From assembly GCA_035553375.1 (NCBI GenBank), contig DATNCY010000209.1:8180-72179 (forward strand): a stretch of DNA of 64,000 nucleotides, read 5' to 3'. Below are positions 16,946 through 25,024 of the stretch, one piece after another. Origin of the DNA: JAJPHU01 sp035553375. GTDB taxonomy: Bacteria > Planctomycetota > Planctomycetia > Gemmatales > Gemmataceae. Numbering within the stretch: the stretch's first letter is position 1; each line of letters starts with the position of its first letter. The notes under the pieces are model-generated. The model did no database searches, was not told the origin of the DNA, and saw only the letters and a program-made list of their open reading frames with translations. The position numbers were made by a program, and so were the translations under genes.

Positions 16946-17365
16946 TTACTTCTTCTCGGGAACCTTGACTTCAACATTCACGCTGGTATCGGCTCCCTTG
17001 GCCTTTCCCTTGACGGTGACGACATACTTGCCCGCGTTCGCCTTGTCGGAGGCCGCGATCTTGAGTTCCGTCTTCTTCACATCGCCCCCCTTGACGGTTT
17101 TTGGATCCAACGTGGCTGTCACGCCCTTGTCAGCCGGCTCGACTGTTGCCGTCAGGGTGATTTCTTCCTTGAAGTCCTTGCTCTCGTTAATCGAGATCTC
17201 CACGGTCTTCGTTTCGCCCTGCTTGACCTCGGTAGCCGGCGTGTTGCTAGGGCCTTTCAGGGAGAACTTGCCACCGCCCGGCGAAGTCGCCTCGGTACTC
17301 TTATTACAGCCGGCGATCACCATCAGGCCGGCTACCAGCAAACTCGCGTAGATTGTCTTCCTCAT
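16946..17365 (-). CDS. Ig-like domain lipoprotein
   Basis: 139 aa from ATG 17365 (GGAAAGGAAGAACGCTC upstream); the frame extends to 17392 unsupported. A lipobox (LLVAGLMVIAGC) gives lipidation at about Cys20. The mature part is a single beta-sandwich-type domain: VKQGETKTVEISINESKDFKEEITLTATVEP, then KGGDVKKTELKIAASDKANAGKYVVTVKGKAKG, resembling NPCBM-associated/COG1470-type Ig folds. Lys-rich. Probably a surface or periplasmic structural protein; no catalytic motif. Located upstream of, and codirectional with, the M48 protease but 112 bases away. Confidence 0.75.
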   Translation of the reverse strand: MRKTIYASLLVAGLMVIAGCNKSTEATSPGGGKFSLKGPSNTPATEVKQGETKTVEISINESKDFKEEITLTATVEPADKGVTATLDPKTVKGGDVKKTELKIAASDKANAGKYVVTVKGKAKGADTSVNVEVKVPEKK

Positions 17366-17726
17366 GAGCGTTCTTCCTTTCCTAAAAAACATCTCTGATG
17401 TCCGCCAAACTCAACGCATCCCTCGGCGTCGTCAATCAACGAGAGGGAGGCCGTGTTCCGTTGATTGATTGCCCGCATGAAACGGCCAACGGCGGAGTGA
17501 AGAAGGCAACTCGCGTGCCGAGAAGCGGGGTTCGTCGCGTTACCGTGCGCGGAGAGACTGCGTCGAGACACTTTGGCAAACTAGGTAAGTGTTTGCGGAG
17601 AAAAGGATAGGGTTTGGCGAAAAACCGTTACGCGAGGCGCTTCCCGATGCGACGTGGTGCGTATCGCCCTGCGCAACGATCAGCAAGAGATTGCCTTGAT
17701 CTCGCTTATCTGTGGGGCGGAGGCGA
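17366..17726. other. intergenic region with a small inverted repeat
   Basis: No convincing gene. The arms TCAATCAACG (17432-17441) and CGTTGATTGA (17459-17468) form a 10-bp inverted repeat with a 17-nt loop, about 70 bases upstream of the lipoprotein start, which could be an operator or a hairpin in its leader. The rest has only short frames without ribosome sites. Confidence 0.4.
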
Positions 17727-17764
17727 GCGCGGCTTGGCGTTTCGCGCGAAACGCCAAGCCGCGC
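17727..17764. repeat. perfect 38-bp palindrome, family E
   Basis: GCGCGGCTTGGCGTTTCGC and its exact reverse complement, with no loop. It shares its core with 13792-13835. It ends 5 bases after (in transcription terms) the stop codon of the 67-aa gene at 17770, so it would act as its terminator. Confidence 0.9.
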
Positions 17765-17769
17765 GGCGG

Positions 17770-17973
17770 TTAAACAAGATCGGCGACGTGACAGACGAAA
17801 TCGTGGATGAGGCGGCGTGTCATCATCGCCGCCGTCAGACCGCGCGCGTTGGCCGCCGCTTCCAGGGCTGCCAACTGCCGGACTTCGAGCAGCAGAGGAA
17901 CCTCCACGACCGTGCGCTCCGCCCCGGAGTCGCTGCCCACACGCTGAACTTGCTCGATTGCGATCGTGTTCAT
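17770..17973 (-). CDS. 67-aa hypothetical protein downstream of kinase-like gene
   Basis: Begins MNTIAIEQVQRVGSDSG at ATG 17973 with GGAAGGAGAGGTC immediately upstream, an excellent ribosome site; the longer frame to 18309 is a shadow of the kinase-like gene. The sequence VVEVPLLLEVRQLAALEAAANARGLTAAMMTRRLIHDFV resembles a ribbon-helix-helix protein: a short strand, then two helices with an A-x-x-x-G-L-T-x-A-x-M turn. That is a pattern reading only. It starts 25 bases after the stop of the cytidylate-kinase-like gene, so the two are probably an operon, ended by the palindrome at 17727. Confidence 0.7.
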   Translation of the reverse strand: MNTIAIEQVQRVGSDSGAERTVVEVPLLLEVRQLAALEAAANARGLTAAMMTRRLIHDFVCHVADLV

Positions 17974-17998
17974 GACCTCTCCTTCCTCGGTGGAGTGA

Positions 17999-18709
17999 TC
18001 AGCCGTTGAGGTGGCCGATGTCCTTGTGATGCAGAGCTTGAACGATGAAGTCGGCGCAGTCGGCCGGCGACCACTGCGAAGTGTTGAGTACGAGATCGTA
18101 GTTGCGCGCCTTCGTGGGATCGACGTGGAAATGCTCGCGGATGAAACGCTGCCGCTCGCGATTGATCTCCTCGACCTTGCGCGCGGCCGTGGAGCGATCG
18201 AGTTGGAGACGACGACTGAAGGCGGCAATGCGGTCCTCCGGCTCGCCAACGAGTCGCACACGCAGCGTGGACTGTGACGGCAAGATGTACGCCGCGCCGC
18301 GTCCGACAATCACGCACCGTCCCTGCTCGCCCAGGGAATGAATCAACGCGATCAGGTGGCGCGTGTAGCGGCACTCGCTCAATTCCGGCTTCGAGACGAA
18401 CGCTTCCATGCACTCCAGCAGCCAACTCTGCCGCCGCTCATCCATCTCTTCGACGACGGCCACCGGCAAGGCCAACTCCTGGGCGATCCACTCCACCAAC
18501 TCGTGATCGTAAATAGGCCAATGCAGTCGCGCCCCCACTTCCGCCGCGATCTCGTGTCCCGGAGTCCCGGCCTCATAAGACAACGCGACCGTGAAGCCGT
18601 CCAACGAGGTGCGTGCTTCGTCCCCGTGCGTCTGATTTCGGCCCGCCATGTAGCCGAACACCCGCTGTAGCGCCTGAGCCTGACGAGGTAGAACATTCGT
18701 ATACATCAT
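17999..18709 (-). CDS. cytidylate kinase-like family protein
   Basis: 236 aa from ATG 18709 (GGAGC six bases upstream). The sequence VALSYEAGTPGHEIAAEVGARLHWPIYDHELVEWIAQELAL matches the start of the cytidylate-kinase-like (Cytidylate_kin2) family, where SREPGSGG-type loops replace a classical Walker A. Further family features are the CVIVGRGAAYILP strand and VRLVGEPEDRIAAFSRRLQLDRSTAARKVEEINRERQRFIREHF. A true cmk is present at 52802-53467, so this is not the housekeeping enzyme; the phosphate acceptor is unknown. Probably co-transcribed with the 67-aa gene that follows. Confidence 0.8.
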   Translation of the reverse strand: MMYTNVLPRQAQALQRVFGYMAGRNQTHGDEARTSLDGFTVALSYEAGTPGHEIAAEVGARLHWPIYDHELVEWIAQELALPVAVVEEMDERRQSWLLECMEAFVSKPELSECRYTRHLIALIHSLGEQGRCVIVGRGAAYILPSQSTLRVRLVGEPEDRIAAFSRRLQLDRSTAARKVEEINRERQRFIREHFHVDPTKARNYDLVLNTSQWSPADCADFIVQALHHKDIGHLNG

Positions 18710-18860
18710 AAAAAGCTCCAAAAAAGGCGAAAAGAAAGCGATGATATGGTTGTTGTTCGGGACACATGGACGCCACAGCGATACGCGCGAGCGAATCGCC
18801 GAACACTCGGACAGAGTGTTTCGGGTCCATCTGTCGGGAAATGGAGAGTGGAGAGGTAGA

Positions 18861-19247
18861 TTAAATCAGCAAAATGCACAGGGTCTGGTAGAGAGGTTGA
18901 TCCGGTATTCTCTGAAAGCGCGAGAAGACTCGTATCGATTGGAGGGAAACAGCGCCGATCCGAGGAGTCGTCAGGCTTGGGTGGATGCCTGGCAGTTCCG
19001 ACTCTGTCTTGTTGTTTTCGTCATCATCCTCATCGGGCGGGATGGCGGCACTAGAGCCAGGCGCGAAAGGACGCCGAACCGGATGATCCTTGCGCGAATG
19101 GCGAAAGCGAACGCGAAGCGGATGATGTCTCGCGCCGTTGGTTTGGCCGTGATGAACCGGACGTGCCTGGCAACGGCGGCCGGCCGCGCAGGCCAACAGC
19201 AAGCCGAGCAGAAGAGTCAGGAGAACGAGTTTGGAATTAGTCCGCAT
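18861..19247 (-). CDS. hypothetical secreted protein
   Basis: 128 aa from ATG 19247 (MRTNSKLVLLTLLLGLLLACAAGRR). The N-terminus is a signal peptide with a lipobox-like LLAC; the mature part is His/Arg-rich (HHGQTNGARHHPLRVRFRHSRKDH) then acidic (PDEDDDENNKTE). No recognised domain, and the ribosome site (GGTGGCTTGG) is poor. It may be a short-lived or lineage-specific gene; the signal peptide is its best support. Confidence 0.45.
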   Translation of the reverse strand: MRTNSKLVLLTLLLGLLLACAAGRRCQARPVHHGQTNGARHHPLRVRFRHSRKDHPVRRPFAPGSSAAIPPDEDDDENNKTESELPGIHPSLTTPRIGAVSLQSIRVFSRFQRIPDQPLYQTLCILLI

Positions 19248-19591
19248 ATCCAAGCCACCGAACTGCCGTGGTTTTGGAGCGTCGATAGCATCCGTGGATG
19301 GAGATGTCAACCGCGATTTTGTCAAAGGCCCACCTTCGAGCAAGGGCGCTTCCGCCCTCCTCGGCGATCCTTACGATGAGCCTAACACCCGAAGCGGATC
19401 GTCTCAACGGTCATCGGGTTACTTTCTCGTCAGAATCATCGAAGCATACCCAAGCCAGCCTGCGGCGCAAGCAAGGGACATCCGCGCCCGCGCCGCGGAC
19501 AGGTCTTGGGCCGCTCCTCCATTCCCGCTACCATGAACCTGCGAAGGACCATCAGAACAAGAGCCTCAGCTTGGCGAGAGGAGAACGAATC
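19248..19591. other. intergenic region between divergent genes
   Basis: About 345 bases between the divergent secreted-protein gene and the C25-like peptidase. It should contain both promoters, but no -35/-10 pair or operator is clear. The peptidase frame remains open through it back to 19298, without a ribosome site at any earlier ATG. Confidence 0.4.
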
Positions 19592-21184
19592 ATGCTCCGC
19601 TACGGATTGGCCCTGGGCGTGCTTCTACTGACCTGCCTGTCGGCCTGCGCCGCGCCGACCGGACAATGGATCGTCGTGACCGCGCCCGTCTTCCGCAAGG
19701 CTATCGAACCGCTGTGCGAACAGCGTAAGGCGCAGGGACTTCGCGTTGTCGTCGTGCAAACCACGGACGTACTTAGTGCCGAAGAAATCCGCGGCGGCGA
19801 AGCGCGAAAACTACGAGAACATATCAACAAACTTTGTCGCGAACATAAAGGGCCGTCTTTCGTTCTGCTTGTCGGAGCGATTGAGTCGGGGCGATTGGCG
19901 GAGCCGGAGAAAAAAGTCGTGCCGGCGCTCTCCGGCACGATTGGCCGGATGAAAGGCCAGCCGAGCGACAACGGCTATGGATGTTTCAAGGATAGCCGAG
20001 TGCCCACGGTGGCGGTCGGCCGTTTTCCGGCGCGGACCGAGGAGGAAGCGCGCGGCATGGTGGCCAAGACTCTCGATTTTGAACGCGATGCGCGTCCAGG
20101 CATGTGGCGCAGGCGGCTGACCATCCTCGCCGGCATCCCTGCCTACAATCCGCTGGTCGATCGCTTGGTCGAAAACGTGGCCCTATCACGCTTCGCACGG
20201 CTAGCGTCCATCTGGACCGGCAAAGCGATTTACAGCAATCCACAATCGCGTTTTTGTCTGCCGAACGATCAATTGCACAAACGCGCCTTGCAGTATGTGC
20301 AGCACGGCGAAGCGTTCACCCTCTACCTGGGACATTCCAGCGCCGAGGGATTGTACGGCGGGGAGGCGCCCTATCTGGATCGTGATGACTGGGCGCATCT
20401 GCGGATCGAGCGTGGCAAGGGAGTCTTCCTCACCTTCGGCTGCAACGGTTGCCAACTCAAGGGTGCCAACGGCGAAGGCTATGGCGTCGCGGCGATGCGG
20501 AACGCCAACGGTCCCGTTGCCGTCGTCGGCTCGCACGGCATCTGCTTCGCCGCCATGGTGCAGCTTGCGGCGGACGGTTTGTTCGCGAGTACCTTCGCCA
20601 ACCGTCCACCGGATCGGCTCGGCGAAACGTGGCTGGCGATCAAAAACGGTGTGGCTTCCGGCAAGATCGATGATTTCACCTATCGCCTTCTCGACGCCGT
20701 GGACGGCGACAAGACGATCGCGCAAACGACGCAGCGGCAGGAACACCTCGAAATGTTCTTGCTGCTGGGCGATCCCGCGTTGCGTCTGCCGGTCATGCCG
20801 GAGGATATCGAACTGAAAACGGCGAGCGGCGTCATCGTCGGTGAGGGGCTGACGGTACGCGGCCGCGTACCGGCTCGCCTGGCCGGAGCGCGGGTGCGGC
20901 TGACCTTGGAGCGCACGGTCAACAGTGTCCCGGAGGATCTGGAACCGTTGCCGAAAGGCGCGGCGCGCGATTGCGTGATGCTTGCCAATCACGATCGCGC
21001 CAATCGCTTCGTGGTGGCGATGTGCGAATGCGTGGCGAAGGACGGTCATTTCGAGGCAAAACTCCAAGCGCCGGCGAAACTGCCGTGGCCGCGTCTGATT
21101 CTCCGCGCCTACGCCGCGACCGAGCGCGCGGAAGGCATGGCCGTGCAGACCCTGGAAGTGAAGAAGCCGCCGGCGCGGCCGTAA
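19592..21184 (+). CDS. C25 (gingipain-like) cysteine peptidase family protein
   Basis: 530 aa from ATG 19592 (GAGAGGAGAACGAATC upstream), with a signal peptide ending ACAAP. The layout follows the gingipain fold: a Rossmann-like subdomain (WIVVTAPVFRKAIEPLCEQRKAQGLRVVVVQTTDV, then SFVLLVGAIESG, VAVGRFPARTEEEA), then a catalytic subdomain with His248 in YLGHSSAEG and Cys284 in LTFGCNGCQ, and the VVGSHG strand that follows. The last 120 residues form an Ig-like domain (GVIVGEGLTVRGRVPARL). Gingipains cleave after Arg/Lys; specificity here is unknown. The GHG of gingipains reads GHS. Likely exported to the periplasm or surface. A cluster of family-C repeats follows. Confidence 0.82.
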   Translation: MLRYGLALGVLLLTCLSACAAPTGQWIVVTAPVFRKAIEPLCEQRKAQGLRVVVVQTTDVLSAEEIRGGEARKLREHINKLCREHKGPSFVLLVGAIESGRLAEPEKKVVPALSGTIGRMKGQPSDNGYGCFKDSRVPTVAVGRFPARTEEEARGMVAKTLDFERDARPGMWRRRLTILAGIPAYNPLVDRLVENVALSRFARLASIWTGKAIYSNPQSRFCLPNDQLHKRALQYVQHGEAFTLYLGHSSAEGLYGGEAPYLDRDDWAHLRIERGKGVFLTFGCNGCQLKGANGEGYGVAAMRNANGPVAVVGSHGICFAAMVQLAADGLFASTFANRPPDRLGETWLAIKNGVASGKIDDFTYRLLDAVDGDKTIAQTTQRQEHLEMFLLLGDPALRLPVMPEDIELKTASGVIVGEGLTVRGRVPARLAGARVRLTLERTVNSVPEDLEPLPKGAARDCVMLANHDRANRFVVAMCECVAKDGHFEAKLQAPAKLPWPRLILRAYAATERAEGMAVQTLEVKKPPARP

Positions 21185-21203
21185 GAGTCACGAACAGAAT
21201 ACC

Positions 21204-21350
21204 GTAGGTCCGGCGAGCCGAGCCGGACTGCGAGTGCCGCTCGGCTCGCGGCACCTACCCAATGCGTGCCGCTCGGCTCGCGGCACCTACTGGCCGTAGG
21301 TCCGGCGAGCCGAGCCGGACTGCGAGTGCCGCTCGGCTCGCGGCACCTAC
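21204..21350. repeat. family-C double-hairpin repeats (two full units, one partial)
   Basis: Full units at 21204-21258 and 21296-21350, a right-half unit at 21266-21290. Each full unit is GTAGGT, a first hairpin (TCCGGCGAGCCGAGCCGGA), a short linker, a second hairpin (GTGCCGCTCGGCTCGCGGCAC), then ACCTAC, complementary to the opening GTAGGT. The whole would fold as two hairpins on a common stem. The same elements recur at 44845-45095 with a longer linker. Confidence 0.9.
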
Positions 21351-21396
21351 ATGGCGTGAGAGCCTGCTAGCCGCAAGCGGACCAAGGAGCATCCTC

Positions 21397-22899
21397 ATGA
21401 GCATCGTCTGGACGCTGGTGAAAAAGGAACTGCGTCTGGTGCTGCGCGATCCGGTGGCGCTCATTCTGCTATTCGTGCTGCCGTTGTTGTTCATCCTGGT
21501 GTTCGGGCTGTTCGTTGGCGAAAACTTCGGACAGAAACCAGACGATCATCTGCGCATATCGATCGTGGATCTCGATGAGGGTTCAGGACTGAACGACGGC
21601 GAGCCGTGGTCGCATGTGGTGCAGCGCGATCTGGCCGATACGGCGGGCATTCGCGTCGAGGTCATCAAGGCTGGCCGCGAGGAAGCCCAACGGCTCATCC
21701 GCGAACACAAGCGCGCGGCCATTCTCGTCTTCGAGCCGGGTTTCACCGGCAAGATGAACCATTGTTCGTTCCTGGCTGACGGCTTGAATCCCTTTCATCG
21801 CGACGGCGTTTATTTGGACAAAGTAGATGTCCAATTGTGGAAAGACGAGAAGCAGCCGATGACCTCGGCCATCATCGAGCAGGTGGTACAGGTATCGCTC
21901 TTGCGCGTCATTCTGCCGTGGATGATCGGCCGAGCATTCGAGCGGCTCAGCGATCCGGAGTTCATTCAGTTGCTGGGTGACAACGTGAATCTGCCGGTGC
22001 CCAAACAATTCAAATTCGTTCTGCTCGGCAAGGAGAAGATCAAACTCGGCGAAATGCTGCGTATGGCCTCCGGCGGCGATCCAAAAAATGCGCAGATGTA
22101 CAAGGAGAAGGTCGGTGAGGGAGTGCAGAAGGCGCTGGCCGAGCAGTTCAGCAAGTACAACCTGCGCGGCAAGACCTGGGAGGCGCTGACGAAATCGACG
22201 GACCAACAGCGTAAGGACGCCAAGCCGGAGGACTATCAAAACAAGGAGGGCAGCGGCCCGCTGCGCTATGGCGGCGAGCATTACAAACATCTGGTGCCGA
22301 TGTTCGTGGTGATGTTCGTCTTCTTCCTCGTGTTGATCGCCGGTTGGGTGTTTGTCGCCGAACGGCGGCAGGGAACACTGCGGCGGTTGCAGGCCGCCCC
22401 CTTAACGCGCGGACATATTCTCATGGGGAAAATGGTGCCCTGTTTCGCGCTATCGGTCGGACAAACGCTGTTTTTGTTGATTGCCAGCCGCTGGTTGTTC
22501 GGCATCCGTTGGGGACCGGATTCGTGGTCGCCGGCCGAACAGATCGCCTGGATATTGCCGGTGGTGCTTTGCACATCCCTGGCGGCGATGGGGTTGGCGC
22601 TGCTCATCGCGGCGGTGGCACGCAGCGAATTGCAGGTAGCGCTTTATGGCGGCGTCCTGGTGGTAGGATTGGCGGTGGTCGGCGGTTGCGTACTGCCGCG
22701 CGAGATGATGCCGGAGCAAACGCGAATCTTCACGCTGCTGACGCCGCAGGGCTGGGCGCTGGATGCCTACCGCGAATTGTTGGGCGGTTCGGGCGGCTAC
22801 CAACCCAACGGCGCAATCGTCTGGCGTTCCTGTGGCGTGCTGGCCGCGCTCGGCGTCATCAGTCTTGGATTGGCAAGTTGGCTGTTGCGACTAGATTGA
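21397..22899 (+). CDS. ABC-2 type transporter permease
   Basis: 500 aa from ATG 21397, with AAGGAGCATCCTC upstream; the frame before it runs through repeats. It has one transmembrane segment at residues 23-45 (ALILLFVLPLLFILVFGLFVG), a large extracytoplasmic loop of about 270 residues (DHLRISIVDLDEGSGLNDGEPW...), then five hydrophobic segments from about residue 305. The ERRQGTLRRLQAAPLTRGHILMGK motif and DAYRELLG near the end identify the ABC2 permease (YhhJ/NatB-like) type. Unusually, the loop contains long charged helices (EMLRMASGGDPKNAQMYKEKVGEG). No ATPase gene is adjacent, so its partner must be elsewhere. Confidence 0.9.
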   Translation: MSIVWTLVKKELRLVLRDPVALILLFVLPLLFILVFGLFVGENFGQKPDDHLRISIVDLDEGSGLNDGEPWSHVVQRDLADTAGIRVEVIKAGREEAQRLIREHKRAAILVFEPGFTGKMNHCSFLADGLNPFHRDGVYLDKVDVQLWKDEKQPMTSAIIEQVVQVSLLRVILPWMIGRAFERLSDPEFIQLLGDNVNLPVPKQFKFVLLGKEKIKLGEMLRMASGGDPKNAQMYKEKVGEGVQKALAEQFSKYNLRGKTWEALTKSTDQQRKDAKPEDYQNKEGSGPLRYGGEHYKHLVPMFVVMFVFFLVLIAGWVFVAERRQGTLRRLQAAPLTRGHILMGKMVPCFALSVGQTLFLLIASRWLFGIRWGPDSWSPAEQIAWILPVVLCTSLAAMGLALLIAAVARSELQVALYGGVLVVGLAVVGGCVLPREMMPEQTRIFTLLTPQGWALDAYRELLGGSGGYQPNGAIVWRSCGVLAALGVISLGLASWLLRLD

Positions 22900-23200
22900 C
22901 TTTCGCGCCAGCCTGGGTTGCCGTCGCCATACCCAATGTGCAGTTCGGTTCCCAACTGTGTAATTTCCAAATACGGAAAGGATTCTCTGCTCGCGGCAGA
23001 TGAATGCGAGGAGATAAATCGCAAATCTTAATTCTTTATTTTCCAATAGGTTGTAGATAAAAATCCAGTCCATTGGTCGTTCTGGCGCGGAAGCTGCTCA
23101 CTCAAAACCCATTGCCAGGCACATTGGCGTGTTTCGGCTTGGAATCGGCCTATTCGGGGGTTTGCTCCCGAATCCGGAACCGCTAACGTGGGAGAAACAG
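22900..23200. other. intergenic region without visible gene
   Basis: Three hundred bases of lower GC, including AATCTTAATTCTTTATTTTCC around 23030. No frame with a ribosome site; probably the promoter region of the small RHH-like gene that follows. Confidence 0.4.
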
Positions 23201-23491
23201 ATGTTTTCGACCAATTGCCTTACCGAGCGAGTTCACCGCTATTTCGATCGACACCCGGAACTTTCGCGAGAAGAATTCATACGGAAGGCGGTGCAACGCG
23301 AACTCGATATTGATGAGGGCAAGGAAAATGAGGGGAGGCGTCGCTCGCCTATCTCTCGCTCGGTCCCGACTCCCGAAGATGTTCGCATCCACGCTTGGCT
23401 GAACAATCGCTTGACGAAACTACATCGCGAGCGTTCGGGGCTGTGGTCGAGAATATGCGGATTATTCTCCGGCGCATATCCGGTTTTGTAA
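23201..23491 (+). CDS. small hypothetical protein, RHH-like N-terminus
   Basis: 96 aa from ATG 23201, with GGGAGAAACAG upstream. The first 45 residues (MFSTNCLTERVHRYFDRHP, then ELSREEFIRKAVQRELD) have the strand-helix-helix spacing of ribbon-helix-helix DNA-binding proteins. The middle is basic and Ser/Pro-rich and the end is hydrophobic (GLWSRICGLFSGAYPVL). No family match from memory. Its stop codon is followed within 3 bases by a perfect 34-bp inverted repeat. Confidence 0.6.
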   Translation: MFSTNCLTERVHRYFDRHPELSREEFIRKAVQRELDIDEGKENEGRRRSPISRSVPTPEDVRIHAWLNNRLTKLHRERSGLWSRICGLFSGAYPVL

Positions 23492-23493
23492 TT

Positions 23494-23568
23494 GCTTGAG
23501 TTGGCGAACACCCGTTTACGTTTCGCGGAAACTTCGCGAAACGTAAACGGGTGTTCGCCAACTCAAGC
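23494..23568. repeat. perfect 34-bp inverted repeat (unique sequence)
   Basis: Arms 23494-23527 and 23535-23568 are exact reverse complements, starting GCTTGAGTTGGCGAACAC, with a 7-nt loop (GAAACTT). It begins 3 bases after the stop of the small RHH-like gene. Its sequence matches no other family in the window. Confidence 0.92.
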
Positions 23569-23588
23569 AGCGGAATAAGCAAATGAAA

Positions 23589-23620
23589 AAAGGCGACCCT
23601 CGGGGGAGAGGGTCGCCTTT
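23589..23620 (+). terminator. hairpin, terminator-like
   Basis: Arms AAAGGCGACCCTC and GAGGGTCGCCTTT, 13 bp, 6-nt loop. A run of A precedes and a short run of T closes it, so it could work in either direction. It stands 21 bases after the 34-bp inverted repeat, giving two strong hairpins in tandem. Confidence 0.6.
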
Positions 23621-24017
23621 GCACGGGGGCCAGAGGCCGGAACACGGAGGGAGTGGAAAGGCAACCGGGGGGAGTTACCGCTCCAAGGGCATTCGCCCGA
23701 CTATCCATTCCTCACATCCGGGGGACAGACGCAAGGAGGATAAAACTGGCCGGGACCATCGCTTCCAGAAGCCGTATTCGAGAGCTTTCGGCAAACTTCG
23801 CGGGGGAGCGACAGTCGCCGGTTGCTCGTGCGTCCGGAAGACGCTTTTCTATAAAGCAATTGAAATGCCAAAGGCTGCGATACCTTGATGAAGAGCGCGA
23901 TAATTTGTCTCAATCGTCGATCTGCATGAAGGTTGCGGCGATGATTCTCGATGCGGCCCGAACGACAAGGGATCGAGAGGTTTGTAAATCCTGCCCGGAG
24001 CCTTGTAAGAACTACCT
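23621..24017. other. gene-free region, possibly structured
   Basis: About 400 bases. The first 100 bases are purine-rich and full of G runs (GGCCAGAGGCCGGAACACGG, then GGCAACCGGGGGGAG), unlike the flanking coding DNA. Open frames on both strands exist but none has a ribosome site or a domain. No tmRNA, RNase P or 6S consensus could be recognised. Confidence 0.35.
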
Positions 24018-24962
24018 TCACGATTTGGCTCTTAGCAATTCCTCCAAATGCACTTGCACCGACTCTGCCAACACATCGAGATTATAGCCGCCCTCCAGAC
24101 AACTCACCAATCGTCCGTCGCAGTGCGTGCGGGCCACGTCGAGAACCTGGCGCGTCAGCCAGGCGAAGTCCTCGACCTCTAATCCGAGCGAGCCAATCGG
24201 ATCGCGTGCATGGGCGTCGAAACCGGCGCTGACCAGCACCAGTTGCGGCTTGATCTTGTCCGCTGCTTTCTCCAGTGCGCTACGGAAAGCAGCCTGATAT
24301 TCCTTGCGGGGTGTCCCGTAGCGAATCGGCGTATTGAGAGTGCAGCCCAGCCCCTTACCTTGGCCGGTTTCGTCGGCGTCGCCGCTGCCGGGATAGAAGC
24401 CCATGCCGAAACGATGGATGCTGAAGAACATCACGCGCGGATCTTCGTAGAAGACATCCTGCGTGCCGTTGCCGTGATGCACGTCCCAATCCACAATCAG
24501 CACACGATCGAGTTGATGCGCCGTCAGGGCGTGATACGCGGCCAGCGCGATATTATTGAACAAACAAAAGCCCATGCTGCGCGTCGGCGTGGCGTGATGA
24601 CCGGGCGGCCGCACCAGGCAGAGCGCGTTGACATCGTCGCCGCGCACGACCGTATCGACGGCGGACGCGCACGCACCCGCCGCAGCCAGGGCGACCGCGA
24701 ATGAATCGGGAGAGACGATGGTATCGGGATCGAGTCGGCCGCCGCCCCGAGCGGCCGTTTCCTCGACGCGCTGCACCACGCGCGGAGAATGCAACTGCGC
24801 CACGGTTTCTGTAGTCATCGCTTGGTAAACGCCCCGATGACAACGAGCGGCGAGGCCGGTCTCATCCAGACGGGCCGTGATGGCGCGCAGACGGTCGGCC
24901 GTCTCGGGATGAGGGCCGGTGTCGTGCTGGAGGAAAAGGGGATCGGTGTAAAGGAGCGTCAT
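24018..24962 (-). CDS. histone deacetylase family protein (AcuC/AphA-like)
   Basis: 314 aa from ATG 24962 (MTLLYTDPLFLQHDTGPHPE), with GGAGGAAGACATTC upstream; the frame runs on to 25139 unsupported. Class II HDAC-fold motifs in order: HPETADRLRAI near residue 19, RPPGHHAT near 115, FNNIALAA, DWDVHHGNGTQDVFY (zinc ligands Asp and His near residue 157), FSIHRFGMGFYPGSGDADETG, LVSAGFDAHARDP (second zinc Asp), and the catalytic-site GGYNL near the end. Bacterial members deacetylate acetyl-polyamines, acetylpolyketides or acetyl-CoA synthetase. The substrate cannot be told here. It stands alone, downstream of the DUF1559 gene. Confidence 0.93.
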   Translation of the reverse strand: MTLLYTDPLFLQHDTGPHPETADRLRAITARLDETGLAARCHRGVYQAMTTETVAQLHSPRVVQRVEETAARGGGRLDPDTIVSPDSFAVALAAAGACASAVDTVVRGDDVNALCLVRPPGHHATPTRSMGFCLFNNIALAAYHALTAHQLDRVLIVDWDVHHGNGTQDVFYEDPRVMFFSIHRFGMGFYPGSGDADETGQGKGLGCTLNTPIRYGTPRKEYQAAFRSALEKAADKIKPQLVLVSAGFDAHARDPIGSLGLEVEDFAWLTRQVLDVARTHCDGRLVSCLEGGYNLDVLAESVQVHLEELLRAKS

Positions 24963-25024
24963 GAATGTCTTCCTCCGAATCGCACATGCCTCGCGCATTT
25001 CGTGGCGGGGGAATGGTGACGGGA

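Noticed and set aside
17398..17610. 70-codon plus-strand frame
   Set aside because: No ribosome binding site and composition like non-coding DNA; overlaps the lipoprotein leader region.
18861..19343. Longer version of the secreted hypothetical protein from 19343
   Set aside because: The extra 32 residues precede the signal peptide and have no ribosome site; start set at 19247.
20201..21067. Minus-strand frame of 288 codons
   Set aside because: It mirrors the C25-like peptidase gene, whose plus-strand motifs are convincing.
23621..23740. Possible RNase P, tmRNA or 6S RNA
   Set aside because: None of the conserved core motifs of these RNAs could be found; only G-rich runs are visible.
23653..24087. 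144-codon plus-strand frame
   Set aside because: No ribosome site, no domain, and it runs into the end of the HDAC-family gene.
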